DNA of 64,000 bases from Symsagittifera roscoffensis (GCF_963678635.1 NC_087067.1:57204388-57268387), one strand, 5' to 3'; positions 46,042-56,200 are shown, numbered from the stretch's first letter. The notes: generated by a model from the sequence alone, not told the origin. Numbers and translations: made by a program.

Positions 46042-49000
46042 TCAGCCTATACTTAAGTAATATTTCTTATGTAGATATACTTGTATGTTCGTATCAGAGA
46101 ATATCACGTGTACAAGCGCGTACAATTCCCGAGGATGCAGTCTTCCTCTATTTGGGTCGTACACTGGAAGCGAAAGCTCCTTCACGTCCATTTCCACAAG
46201 GAAGTCCCTCAGCCTCGTCAAAGACAAGACTAGGTTTTCTGGGTCGACGTGCTGCTTCTCTGTCGCTCTCGTTACCAAGAAGCATAAGTACTTTCCCGGT
46301 ATCTGCGACACCGCCGGGGGTAAGGCTGCTACGCCCCCTATCCCTGGTCTTTGCTTCCAAAGGAATTCCACGTTTTTGTATTCCCTCTTAAAATCTGCCG
46401 CTAGCGCCGTCCTAAAACTCATGTCTGCGGTGATTGCTATCGCACATGTTCTGTTTGTGAGTATGAAATCACTATCTGTTAGTACTATGTTACTTGAATA
46501 TTCATTTGGTAAGTTAAAATATGACTCAACTACCCTGCCTATGTCAGGTTTCTTAGGTTCTTCGCCTGTTTCTGCTTCTAAGTTTCCTGTTTCTCTTGCT
46601 ATTCTCAATTTTTTTATTATCAAGTTTTCAGTGTGGGTAAGTCCTACCCCCACTCCCCGGACAAAAATATCCATCGGCGTCCCCGTCGATCGCATACCGG
46701 GTATTAAGTCGAGATTTGAAGCTGGAATGAGTAAACGTCCTTCCTGGGCAGCCCAGGAAGGATCGTCTCGTTCAGTCTTGATGTATTTCATGCTTTCACG
46801 ATCTACGTCTTGAATCGTGACGCTGGTCTTCTCTGGATCCGAGGTCATGTCACTCAGCCACTCTAGGACACGCAGGTTCGTCTGGTCTTGTTCATATGAC
46901 TGCTGTTGCTCATCGTCAAATTCTACCTCAGGTTTCGACCAGTCGTCAACCCACTCATCGTTGTGATCATTGACTATGTCAATGTCTTGTGACACCGTTA
47001 TTTCCTCTAAACCCACTACTTCCTCCACTATTTTCTTTAGATCTATCCTATCCACTATAAAGTCGTCACCGTAAGGATTGTACTTTTTTCTTGGTCTCGT
47101 CCCGTCCTTCTGACGAGTCTGCATCGTGAACGGAAGGTCTGCTTCCAAGTTCTTGGGAACCTCTGTTTGTTCGGGATCCTGCCAATCCTCTTCTGCGTAG
47201 GGTAAGGTTTCATCATCCGCTTCGATCTTTTCGTTTGGATCCAGGTCCAGCGGTATATCCGTACCTTCCTCTACGATTTCGTTTCCATCGTTCTTCTCCC
47301 TGGTGCCTTTTTCATTGACCTCACAAGCAGGATCCATCATTAGATAATCCCCTTCTTCCATGTCTGCAGGTATACACCAGTCTTCTGTCGATGGATTGTG
47401 TGGCTTGATGTTCTCGTAGTGGGCGGCTCGACCAGTACTCAGTCTGTAAAAGCGTCCCTCTTGGTGCACCTCTGTAATCATGAAGGGTCCCCTCCACTTC
47501 TTCAGAAGCTTCTTTGTCCCTTTCGGTGGTATGACGTTCTGAAATACCCATACGTAGTCACCCACCGAGTAAGCCTTTGCACCAGCTGCTTTCTTGTCGA
47601 ATCTTTTCCTCTGCCTTGCCTGTGCCTGCTGAGTGTTTCGTCTACACAAGTCGTTCAACTCCTGTTGGCGTCTGATCACATCCCTCACGTAGACCTGTGG
47701 GGATGTTTTCTTTCCCTCATATTCTGGGTAGAAGAAGGTTAAGGGCAAAGACTTTTCGTGTCCAGTTAGCATCATGTGTGGACTGACTCCAGTGGTGGAG
47801 TGTTGCGTGCTATTATATGCCCCCATCACCTGTGGAAGGTATCTGTCCCAATCGGTCATGTACCTGGAACAATATACTCTCAGCATCGACACTAACGTCC
47901 TATTCTGTCTTTCCACTAAGCCATTCGTCTGAGGGTGGTACGTCGTGGAGTGAGCTTGAGCGACTTGTGAGCGTCTCATAAGCTCTTTCGTAAGCTCTCC
48001 TACGAAAGCTGTTCCATTGTCCGATTGAAACGTCATCGGACAACCATGCCTTGCTATCCATGTATTAATCAGGTGGTCGCATGTCTCTTCCGCCGAGGCA
48101 GTTATGCAGGGCACGGCCTCTGCATACTTCGTGAAGTGATCTATCATGACCAAGACTTGGTTGTAACCGCTGTCTGTCATGCATATCTTCTGGTGATCTA
48201 TCTGCACCACCTCGTTGAATTCAGACGACTCAATTGATTGTAAAGGAAATCGCAACTTCCTAGGATCCTTGACCTGTTGGCATGACAGACATGCTGTCAC
48301 CCATTTCTCGCATGCCTTTTTCATCCCAGGCCACTCAAAGCGCTTCAGGATCCTCTGATACACTTTGTCAATCCCTTGATGGCCCATCTGATCATGCGAC
48401 CTGAATAATAGTTCTGTCTGATAGAGTTGCGGCAACACTATCGCGTTATATTTGTATAAGACCTTGTCTTCTTCTCTTCTCCTGCAAGCCACGATCCCGT
48501 CCTTGTTCAGATATAACCTCCCCTCCTTCTGCATGAAGTATTGTCTCAGGATCCTATAGCTGTCTTCTTCCAGGTCACCTTTGTCAGGTGCACCGTTTTC
48601 TATCCACCTTTTTAGGTTGCTTGTCATGCGATCATTTCTCTGCGCCCTTAGAAGGTCCGAGAGTCTGTATCTCGCCTTCAAGTACGTCTTCATGACTCTC
48701 ATCTGACTGTTCAGCTCGTTGGGCTGATGTGTGTCTTCTTCCATCTTAACGCACCAAATCTTCGCCAACGGTTGTTTTTCTTGCTGAAACGGCTGAAGAT
48801 CAGTCCTGACTACCTCTTTCTGCGGCAACAGGCTTATCGAACGTTTCGATACCGCTATTGTTTCTAAGTCATCCGCTGCGTTGTCAAAGACACTTTCGCT
48901 CGGTATAAGGTAGCGATCGCTGTCCGGATCCTGGTACACCTCTCTGTCCAGGTCTCTCGCCCGAGTTTCCACTAGTAGCGTGTGTATCGCTAGCTCTGAC

Positions 49001-51072
49001 AGTTCTGATCCCGAGGTGGAATTCCTGTCGGAATAGGTATCCATTCCTGAGTTTCGGGAATCATTATCCTCCGTCGAAGGTGTTGTGCTGGAGACTGCAC
49101 ACTCCTCCAGATCATGTCCGTATTTCCTTCGCATCCATCTGAACTCCCCGGACAAAACTTTGTTCTCTAGGTCCTGTTTCTCCTCAGGAATTTTCTCGTC
49201 TATCTCGGACTCCCCGGACAAATTTCCTTGTCCCGGGTGTTGATCTTGTGATCGCTGGTTTTTCTCCTCATCCTTCTCCCCGGACAAATAGTCTTGCAGC
49301 AGATTTTGTTCTACAACTTCACCGTCTTTATCCCGGTCTACAAAAGTGACAGTTTTCTTTTGCCTGCCGCTCTCCTGTCCTTTCTGTCCGTAAGAAGTAC
49401 TGGTTAAAATCTCTTGGGGTATTGAGGATACTAGTTGCTGAACTATTGTCCTACAATCCCTCTCGTTCTCTTCGTGTTGTCGTCTGGACGGCACGATCTT
49501 CACCTTCTCACTGATTGTCAGCGATGCCACTGCTGCTGTCCACTCGGGGTCATCTCTGCTCACTTCTCTTTCTAACAATCCACCCAGCATCCGCATTACT
49601 TGTGGTGTGACTTGCACCGTTTTATCCAATAATGAGAGGCTGTTTATATTCATGCGAGAGAGTTCTTGCTGGACCAGGTTCGAGCGCAGCAACAAATCTA
49701 AGGGGTCTGGATCCTCCTTGGACAGGATCTTTATCTCAGCTGCTTTCTCTACAGGTAACTCAGGATGCCCTGGAATTGGATGTCCAGACTTATCCAACCA
49801 TCTCGTTAAGGGAAGCGCTTCATAAGTTTCTTTGTCCAGAAACGAGAATCTCTCCTTTACTTCCGCCTGATTGGCCTGCTTCTGCTCCAATCTTCCATAG
49901 AATTCAGTTTTCTTGCTGAGACTGTCAGCACTCTGATGTTTATCACGCATCCTGTGTTCGATTATCATATGGTAGCCATCCAGTCTTACTATCCATCTAC
50001 CAATATAACTCTGATCCATCGAGTAGGTCTTCAACCAGGATAACGCTCTGTTGTCCACGCGTAACTTGAAAGGAGCGCTCCCCAAGTATGCACGGTACTT
50101 CTCCACGAAGGTAACTACTGCAAACATTTCTGCTTTTGGTGCGCCATATTTCATCTCTGTGTCACTCAAGACTTTGCTGCCGTATGCAATGGGACGGAGG
50201 ACTGTTCTTCCGTTCCATTCTTGCTCTTGATGCAATATTCCTGAGATGGCCACCACCGATGCGTCTGTGTCAAGAACATACATGCCCTTTTCTGTAGGCA
50301 TGCCCAGCACTGGCGCTTCGCACAGTTCCCGCTTTATGTTCTCGAAAGCAACTTGTGCCTCATCGTTCCATTCGAACTTTTTCCCTTTGTTGCGCATCAG
50401 CTTCTGCATCGGGTACACCTTGTCCGCGTATCCTTTTATGAATTCTCGGTAGTAATTGGCAAACCCTAGGAAGCTCATGAGCTGTGTGTCCGTTCTAGGA
50501 GCTTTCCATGTCAGCACAGCCTCTACTGCTTCTGGATCTGGCCTCACACCATGCCGGTCCACCATTCTTCCCAGGTACTTGATCGAATCCCTAAGGATTT
50601 CACATTTCGATGGTTTGCATTTCAAGCCTGCTCTTTTTATACATCCGAAGACCTCATCGAGTCGATCAATGTGATCCTCCAGGGTTGGTGTCGCTATGAC
50701 TACGTCATCCACGTAGCACATCAAGAGATTCCCGTACTTTTTGGTCACTCCTGTCAAAGCCTGAGCCATCAGCCTTTGAAAGGTTGCTGTTGCATTGCAC
50801 AAGCCGAAGGGCATCCTCTTCCACTGGTACAACCCCAATTCGCACGCGAAACCGGTTCTTTCCCTATCCTTTTTCCGCAAAGGAACCTGCCAGAAGGCAG
50901 AACCTAAGTCCAATGTGGTGAAGAACTTTGCATCACCAAGTTTGGATAGGCTCTCGTCTATTCGCGGTATCGGGTACGCATCTTTAATCGTTACCGCGTT
51001 CAAGTAACGAAAGTCGCAACAAAATCTAAGCTGCCCCCTTTCTTTTTCGCCATTACTACTCCGCAAGCCCAT
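46042..51072 (-). CDS. pol: Pol polyprotein, main part: RT, RNase H, integrase, C-terminal macro-like domain
   Basis: 1676 codons ending in TGA at 46042. The listed ATG (51072) is only the first in this frame; the true protein starts further upstream in another frame. RT has LDLGSAF (Asp55) and YVDD (120-123). RNase H has LDTDAS (Asp270), Glu315 and Asp340. The IEHRMRDKHQSADSLS segment closes RNase H at about 390. Residues 390-860 are an unusually long, acidic linker with three LSGE motifs. Integrase has His893, His898, Cys928 and Cys931, the triad Asp959, Asp1018 and Glu1054 (exactly 35 residues between the last two), and GPF at 1195-1197. An acidic tail follows. Residues 1527-1676 match the macro domain pattern of TARG1/OARD1-type proteins. 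The ORF enables reverse transcription and integration, provided the upstream frame break is not fatal. RT to integrase assignment is secure. The macro call rests on motif order. Confidence 0.92.
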   Translation of the reverse strand: MGLRSSNGEKERGQLRFCCDFRYLNAVTIKDAYPIPRIDESLSKLGDAKFFTTLDLGSAFWQVPLRKKDRERTGFACELGLYQWKRMPFGLCNATATFQRLMAQALTGVTKKYGNLLMCYVDDVVIATPTLEDHIDRLDEVFGCIKRAGLKCKPSKCEILRDSIKYLGRMVDRHGVRPDPEAVEAVLTWKAPRTDTQLMSFLGFANYYREFIKGYADKVYPMQKLMRNKGKKFEWNDEAQVAFENIKRELCEAPVLGMPTEKGMYVLDTDASVVAISGILHQEQEWNGRTVLRPIAYGSKVLSDTEMKYGAPKAEMFAVVTFVEKYRAYLGSAPFKLRVDNRALSWLKTYSMDQSYIGRWIVRLDGYHMIIEHRMRDKHQSADSLSKKTEFYGRLEQKQANQAEVKERFSFLDKETYEALPLTRWLDKSGHPIPGHPELPVEKAAEIKILSKEDPDPLDLLLRSNLVQQELSRMNINSLSLLDKTVQVTPQVMRMLGGLLEREVSRDDPEWTAAVASLTISEKVKIVPSRRQHEENERDCRTIVQQLVSSIPQEILTSTSYGQKGQESGRQKKTVTFVDRDKDGEVVEQNLLQDYLSGEKDEEKNQRSQDQHPGQGNLSGESEIDEKIPEEKQDLENKVLSGEFRWMRRKYGHDLEECAVSSTTPSTEDNDSRNSGMDTYSDRNSTSGSELSELAIHTLLVETRARDLDREVYQDPDSDRYLIPSESVFDNAADDLETIAVSKRSISLLPQKEVVRTDLQPFQQEKQPLAKIWCVKMEEDTHQPNELNSQMRVMKTYLKARYRLSDLLRAQRNDRMTSNLKRWIENGAPDKGDLEEDSYRILRQYFMQKEGRLYLNKDGIVACRRREEDKVLYKYNAIVLPQLYQTELLFRSHDQMGHQGIDKVYQRILKRFEWPGMKKACEKWVTACLSCQQVKDPRKLRFPLQSIESSEFNEVVQIDHQKICMTDSGYNQVLVMIDHFTKYAEAVPCITASAEETCDHLINTWIARHGCPMTFQSDNGTAFVGELTKELMRRSQVAQAHSTTYHPQTNGLVERQNRTLVSMLRVYCSRYMTDWDRYLPQVMGAYNSTQHSTTGVSPHMMLTGHEKSLPLTFFYPEYEGKKTSPQVYVRDVIRRQQELNDLCRRNTQQAQARQRKRFDKKAAGAKAYSVGDYVWVFQNVIPPKGTKKLLKKWRGPFMITEVHQEGRFYRLSTGRAAHYENIKPHNPSTEDWCIPADMEEGDYLMMDPACEVNEKGTREKNDGNEIVEEGTDIPLDLDPNEKIEADDETLPYAEEDWQDPEQTEVPKNLEADLPFTMQTRQKDGTRPRKKYNPYGDDFIVDRIDLKKIVEEVVGLEEITVSQDIDIVNDHNDEWVDDWSKPEVEFDDEQQQSYEQDQTNLRVLEWLSDMTSDPEKTSVTIQDVDRESMKYIKTERDDPSWAAQEGRLLIPASNLDLIPGMRSTGTPMDIFVRGVGVGLTHTENLIIKKLRIARETGNLEAETGEEPKKPDIGRVVESYFNLPNEYSSNIVLTDSDFILTNRTCAIAITADMSFRTALAADFKREYKNVEFLWKQRPGIGGVAALPPAVSQIPGKYLCFLVTRATEKQHVDPENLVLSLTRLRDFLVEMDVKELSLPVYDPNRGRLHPRELYALVHVIFSDTNIQVYLHKKYYLSIG
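46045..46494 (-). other. Macro-like (ADP-ribose-binding type) domain at the Pol C terminus
   Basis: Pol residues 1527-1676. Blocks in order: AIAITADMSFRTALAADFK (in TARG1-type macro domains, an N-terminal C/A-I-S-x-D-x-x-x-G-x-A-x-x-F-K block), KQRPGIGGVAALP (G-E-V-A-V-L in the family), YLCFLVTRATEK...ENL, then an L-R-x-F-L helix, KELSLPVYDPNRGRL (the family's I-S-M-P-x-I-G-C-G-L-D-x-L) and VHVIFSDTNIQVYL. The lysine and aspartate used for catalysis in TARG1 appear to be replaced (Arg/Ala and Gly in my alignment), so binding without hydrolysis is more likely. Confidence 0.65.
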
Positions 51073-52205
51073 GGTGATCTCGAGGGTTCTATCATGTCGT
51101 ATTCAAGCAACATTTCTATTTCCGCTCGGCACGCTTCCGATTTATGTGGCGTCATTCGCCTTGCGCCTTCCCTATGGGGAACGGCGCCCTCTTCTAGTTC
51201 GATTTCGTGTTCGACGAAATTATAGCAACCGATGTCCGCCTTATGTTTTGAAAATACTTCGGCGTTCCGATCTAGGAGGTCCCGCAATTTTTCAAAATCT
51301 CCCTCACCTATTTTTCCTTTTAAATGTTCTATTTCTGGCAAAACCGGTTTGTCAGAATCTAGTTCATATGACGAGGGGCGTTCCGGAAAATTCGAGCAGC
51401 TTGATAAGCCGTCGTCCGTTTCGGATTTCATTGAAAACAATTTATGAATAGATTTTAATTCATTAATTCTCTTTAAGATTTTATCTTTATTTGCATGATA
51501 AGGGCAGTCTTTCACACTATATTTCTTCGAGTTTTCTGTCTCCTCATAGTCGGTCCTCATCGGCAATGCGTAACCAAGCTTCTTTCCACGCTGGATTGAA
51601 ACCGTGGTGTCCAGTGTGTTCAACAACACACTGACACACAGTCCGTTTCGCGTTACCGAGAAGCTCCGGCCTAAAATCACCGAACTCTGACTATTTGGAT
51701 TCGGTACTAAGCAAACCTGTTTACTATCACTTAACGAATTTAAATTTCTCATTCTAAAAATCGCTACTACAGCTTGTCCTGGTTGTAACTTTACTTTTCT
51801 ATCCAAAAAAACTGGTGCCTTATTTTCATCTGTTATTATCCTATTAACTGGTCTCTTAACATACTTTCGGTCCGGGTTTCTAATCCGTATTAGACCGTTG
51901 TTCAAGTCAATCATCACGTCAAAATTGATGACTGTCATCTCTGGCTCCGATATTTTCGCAAATAACAGATCTTCACTCATGAGCTCTCGCAATGCGTGCT
52001 GCTCACACCAGTTCAGTGTACTACCGTCCACTGCCGATATGAGGTTCAGGTGCAACACCGACCTCCTATATGCTTCCACTTTAACGTCAGGGAACGCAAA
52101 GGTGACTGCTGGTCCATAGATCACTGTCACGAACTCCGTGACTCCTCTGATCAGCTCCAAGGGATCGATTCTCATAGCTAAGCTCAAATCTGTTAACAGC
52201 GGCAT
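51000..52205 (-). pseudogene. pol: Chimeric, truncated start of pol: ORF2 fragment, protease tail, start of RT
   Basis: 401 codons. Residues 1-96 are the duplicated ORF2 segment (starting MPLLTDLSL). From VMIDLNNGLIRI onwards the sequence resembles the tail of a retropepsin and the following linker (PGQAVVAIF...VILGRSFSV), but the protease active-site D-T/S-G and all of gag are absent. Residues about 290-390 are the canonical N-terminal RT region (DRNAEVFSKHKADIG, VEHEIEL, ARRMTPHK, EIEMLLEYDMIEPSRSPWACGVV). The frame ends inside RT, while the downstream pol frame overlaps it by 73 nt. The switch coincides with a five-base homopolymer (C-run 51034-51038 on the plus strand), so a one-base indel or sequencing error is likely. 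As assembled this copy cannot make a complete Gag-Pol. Confidence 0.8.
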
Positions 52206-52244
52206 GCCTCCAACATGTCGTCTAACATCTTCCTCTCTTTCAAT
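51917..52244 (-). repeat. 328-bp duplicated segment, copy at the start of pol
   Basis: Same sequence as 41304-41631 with one mismatch. It is joined on one side to the 61-bp leader and on the other to the protease tail, so it replaces gag and most of the protease. It supplies the only ATG-led start for the pol frame here. Confidence 0.97.
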
Positions 52245-52276
52245 AAATACATAAGAAATGCTGTATATCTACATAA

Positions 52277-52293
52277 GAAACCCAGGAGCGCCA
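52277..52293 (-). promoter_or_regulatory. Candidate primer-binding site
   Basis: In element sense TGGCGCTCCTGGGTTTC lies 12 nt after the LTR end. TGG plus a following stretch is expected to be complementary to a tRNA 3' end (CCA). TGGCG starts are seen with tRNA-Ser type primers, but I cannot match the whole stretch to a specific tRNA. Confidence 0.45.
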
Positions 52294-52305
52294 TAAAAAC
52301 ATACA

Positions 52306-53227
52306 TGTAACATTCGCCCGGAAGATACATATCGACGGATAACAAAACTAAGTCTTAAGACGACTGGCTAGCGTCTAAACAGAGCTTTGCATGTTTTTCA
52401 CCGTCTCTACCAAGCCAGTACTTTTCGGTGGTCTTTCTTACATCAGGCTGACAAAAACGTTACTGTTCCCCGGCTTCGACCAGAACGCTCAAATTAACTG
52501 AATTACATGCAAAATTAGTGAGCTCATGGCTGGGTCTCAGTATCCCCAGACCACGAGGTCACTCCTAAAAACAGGGCTACTACTTATCATATTACTATTG
52601 TTTTTGTTCAGTAGATAAAAATCATCATCTCCATCGAAGATGGATCAACCCTTTCCCCCAACTCCTAGCTTCTCATCCTTATCAAAACGAATCCAGTTGT
52701 TGATTAAATTCAATTCAGGACATGACAAGAAGCTAAAAGTTTATATAAAAGGCTAAAAGTTCCAGTCCCGAAACCCTTCCGGATTCTTGAATCCAGTGAA
52801 TCAAGCTCCTCAAGTTCAATTTCACACCAATCCGGAAGGCTGGTTCTCACCCTTCACCGTTGTTGGCAACGGCCTTGCAACTATTGTAGCAGCACAATAG
52901 TTGCAACTTGGAACGTTCTCTGCTATTGTAGTTCGTTGCTGTTTTTCTTTAATCTCGATTTTCGTTCTGTTCGCAATCACAGATAAAAGTTGTTCTGCTT
53001 TTTACTCGCTCTTTTGTTAAAATGGCCGTCTCAGCATTTCTCAGAAATGCGACGTCATCATTCGAAATTTTGAAAACTTAAAACACTAGAATATTCCAGT
53101 CCTCACCGCTTGGCCAAACGTTCCAACAACGTCGCTAATCCCTCGAAATCACCAACTCGGAAGGCCCACTGCCAAAATTTCGAAGCCTGCATAAATTGCA
53201 TTTTGGCCATTCTGGTCGAATGTCACA
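52306..53227 (-). repeat. LTR (5' LTR in element sense)
   Basis: 922 bp with the same boundaries as the other LTR. In element sense the order is TGTGACATTCG start, a GACGTC element near 53049-53055 (here CGACGTCA rather than the palindromic TGACGTCA), the 13-bp hairpin (52875-52906), the TTCCGGATT inverted repeat, a TATA box at 52740-52750, then about 430 bp to the CGAATGTTACA end. This LTR would drive transcription of pol and ORF2. No AATAAA was seen downstream of the TATA box. It abuts the 9-bp-unit minisatellite directly. Confidence 0.93.
52740..52750 (-). promoter_or_regulatory. TATA box of the 5' LTR
   Basis: In element sense TTTTATATAAAC sits between two direct copies of a GCTAAAAGTT decamer (plus-strand sense). 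It is identical in the other LTR. Transcription would start about 25-30 nt further into the element. Confidence 0.6.
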
Positions 53228-56200
53228 CTAATCAATCTAATCTTTCTAATCTATATAATCTATCTAATCTATCTAATCTATCTAATCTATCTAATCTATC
53301 TAATCTATCTAATCTATCTAATCTATCTAATCTATCTAATCTATCTAATTTATCTAATCTATCTAATCTATCTAATATATCTAATCTATCTAATCTATCT
53401 AATCTATCTAATCTATCTAATCTATCTAATCTATCTAATCTATCTAATCTATCTAATCTATCTAATCTATCTAATCTATCTAATCTATCTAATCTATCTA
53501 ATCTATCTAATCTATCTAATCTATCTTATCTATCCAATCTATCTAATCTATCTAATCTATCTAGTCTATCTAATCTATCTAATCTATCTAATCTATCTAA
53601 TCTATCTAATCTATCTAATCTATCTAATCTATCTAATTTATCTAATCTATCTAATCTATCTAATATATCTAATCTATCTAATCTATCTAATCTATCTAAT
53701 CTGTCTAATCTGTCTAATCTATCTAATCTATCTAATCTATCTAATCTATCTAATCTATCTAATCTATCTAATCTATCTAATCTATCTAATCTATCTAATC
53801 TATCTTATCTATCCAATCTATCTAATCTATCTAATCTATCTAGTCTATCTAATCTATCTAATCTATCTAGTCTATCTAATCTATCTAATCTATCTCATAT
53901 ATCTAATATATCTAATCTATCTCATCTATCTAATCTATCAAATCTATCTAATCTATCCAATCTATCTAATCTATCTAATCTAACTAATCTATGTAATCTA
54001 TCTAATCTATCTAATCTATCTAATCTATCTAATCTATCTAATATATCTAATCTATCTAATCTATCTAATCTATCTAATCTATCTAATCTATCTAATCTAT
54101 CTAATCTATCTAATCTATCTAATCTATCTAATCTATCTAATATATCTAATCTATCTAATCTATCTAATCTATCTAATATATCTAATCTATCTAATCTATC
54201 TAATCTATCTAATCTATCTAATCTATCTAATCTATCTAATATATCTAACCTATCTAAACTATCTAATCTATCTAATCTATCTAATCTATCTAATCTATCT
54301 AATCTATCTAATCTATCTAATCTATCTAATCTATCTAATCTATCTAATCTATCTAATCTATCTAATCTATCTAATCTATCTAATCTATCTAATCTATCTA
54401 ATCTATCTTATCTATCTAATCTATCTAATCTATCTAATCTATCTAATCTATCTAATCTATCTAATCTATCTAATCTATCTAATCTATCTAATCTATCTAA
54501 TCTATCTAATCTATGTAATCAATCTAATCAATCTAATCTTTCTAATCTATCTAATCTATCTAATCTATCTAATCTATCTAATCTATCTAATCTATCTAAT
54601 CTATCTAATTTATCTAATCTATCTAATCTATCTAATATATCTAATCTATCTAATCTATCTAATCTATCTAATCTATCTAATCTATCTAATCTATCTAATC
54701 TATCTAATCTATCTAATCTATCTAATCTATCTAATCTATCTAATCTATCTAATCTATCTAATCTATCTAATCTATCTAATCTATCCAATCTATCTAATCT
54801 ATCTAATCTATCTAGTCTATCTAATCTATCTAATCTATCTAATCTATCTAATCTATCTAATCTATCTAATCTATCTAATCTATCTAATCTATCTAATCTA
54901 TCTAATCTATCTAATCTATCTAATCTATCTAATCTATCTAATCTATCTAATCTATCTAATCTATCTAATCTATCTAATCTATCTAATCTATCTAATCTAT
55001 CTAATCTATCTAATCTATCTAATCTATCTAATCTATCTAATCTATCTAATCTATCTAATCTATCTAATCTATCTAATCTATCTAATCTATCTAATCTATC
55101 TAATCTATCTAATCTATCTAATCTATCTAATCTATCTAATCTAATCTATCTAATCTATCTAATCTATCTTATCTATCTCATCTATCTAATCTATCTAATC
55201 TATCTAATCTATCTAATCTATCTAATCTATCTAATCTATCTAATCTATCTAATCTATCTAATCTATCTAATCTATCTAATCTATCCAATCTATCTAATCT
55301 ATCTAATCTATCTAATCTATCTAGTCTATCTAATCTATCTAATCTATCTAATCTATCTAATCTATCTAATCTATCTAATCTATCTAATCTATCTAATCTA
55401 TCTAATCTATCTAATCTATCTAATCTATCTAATCTATCTAATCTATCTAATCTATCTAATCTATCTAATCTATCTAATCTATCTAATCTATCTAATCTAT
55501 CTAATCTATCTAATCTATCTAATCTATCTAATCTATCTAATCTATCTAATCTATCTAATCTATCTAATCTATCTAATCTATCTAATCTATCTAATCTATC
55601 TAATCTATCTAATCTAATCTATCTAATCTATCTAATCTATCTTATCTATCTCATCTATCTAATCTATCTAATCTATCTCATCTATCTAATCTATCAAATC
55701 TATCTAATCTATATAATCTATCTAATCTATCCAATCTATCTAATCTATCTAATCTAACTAATCTATGTAATCTATCTAATCTATCTAATCTATCTAATCT
55801 ATCTAATCTATCTAATCTATCTAATCTATCTAATCTATCTAATCTATCAAATCTATCTAATCTATCTAATCTATCTAATCTATCTAATCTTTCTAATCTA
55901 TCTAATCTATCAAATCTATCTAATCTATCTAATCTATCTAATCTATCTAATCTATCTAATATATCTAATCTATCTAATCTATCTAATCTATCTCATCTAT
56001 CTAATCTATCTAATATATCTAATCTATCTGAACTATCTAATCTATCTAATCTATCTAATCTATCTAATGTATCTAGTCTATCTAATCTATCTAATCTATC
56101 TAATCTATCTAATCTATCTAATCTATGTAATCAATCTGATCAATCTAATCTATCTAATCTATATAATCTATCTAATTTATCTAATCTATCTAATCTATCT

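Larger units (their letters stand above)
34958..53227 (-). mobile_element. 18.3-kb Ty3/gypsy-type LTR retrotransposon with a giant second ORF
   Basis: Two near-identical LTRs (34958-35880 and 52306-53227) bracket minus-strand pol and a 2981-codon ORF. The domain order RT, RNase H, integrase with a DD35E triad and a GPF module places it in the Ty3/gypsy superfamily. It is two to three times the usual length. A candidate primer-binding site and a short polypurine tract are present. No gag is visible, only the protease tail remains, and a 328-bp piece of the second ORF occupies the pol start. The 5-bp flanks (GCGTA left, CTAAT right) are not a target-site duplication. The left flank is unique sequence and the right flank is a 9-bp-unit minisatellite, so the two halves may derive from different insertions or a misjoin. 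Confidence 0.9.

Noticed and set aside
36671-46813. Many plus-strand frames of 60-243 codons opposite ORF2 and pol
   Set aside because: They are antisense shadows of long coding regions with no recognisable motifs.
51034-51038. Programmed -1 frameshift in pol
   Set aside because: The site lies inside the RT domain rather than between gag and pol. The run is not a standard slippery heptamer in the required phase, and a simple indel explains it.
53110-55617. 835-codon plus-strand frame of Leu-Ser-Asn repeats
   Set aside because: It starts inside the LTR and is open only because the repeat unit is 9 bp. The frame changes to an Ile-Tyr-Leu repeat at a phase slip.
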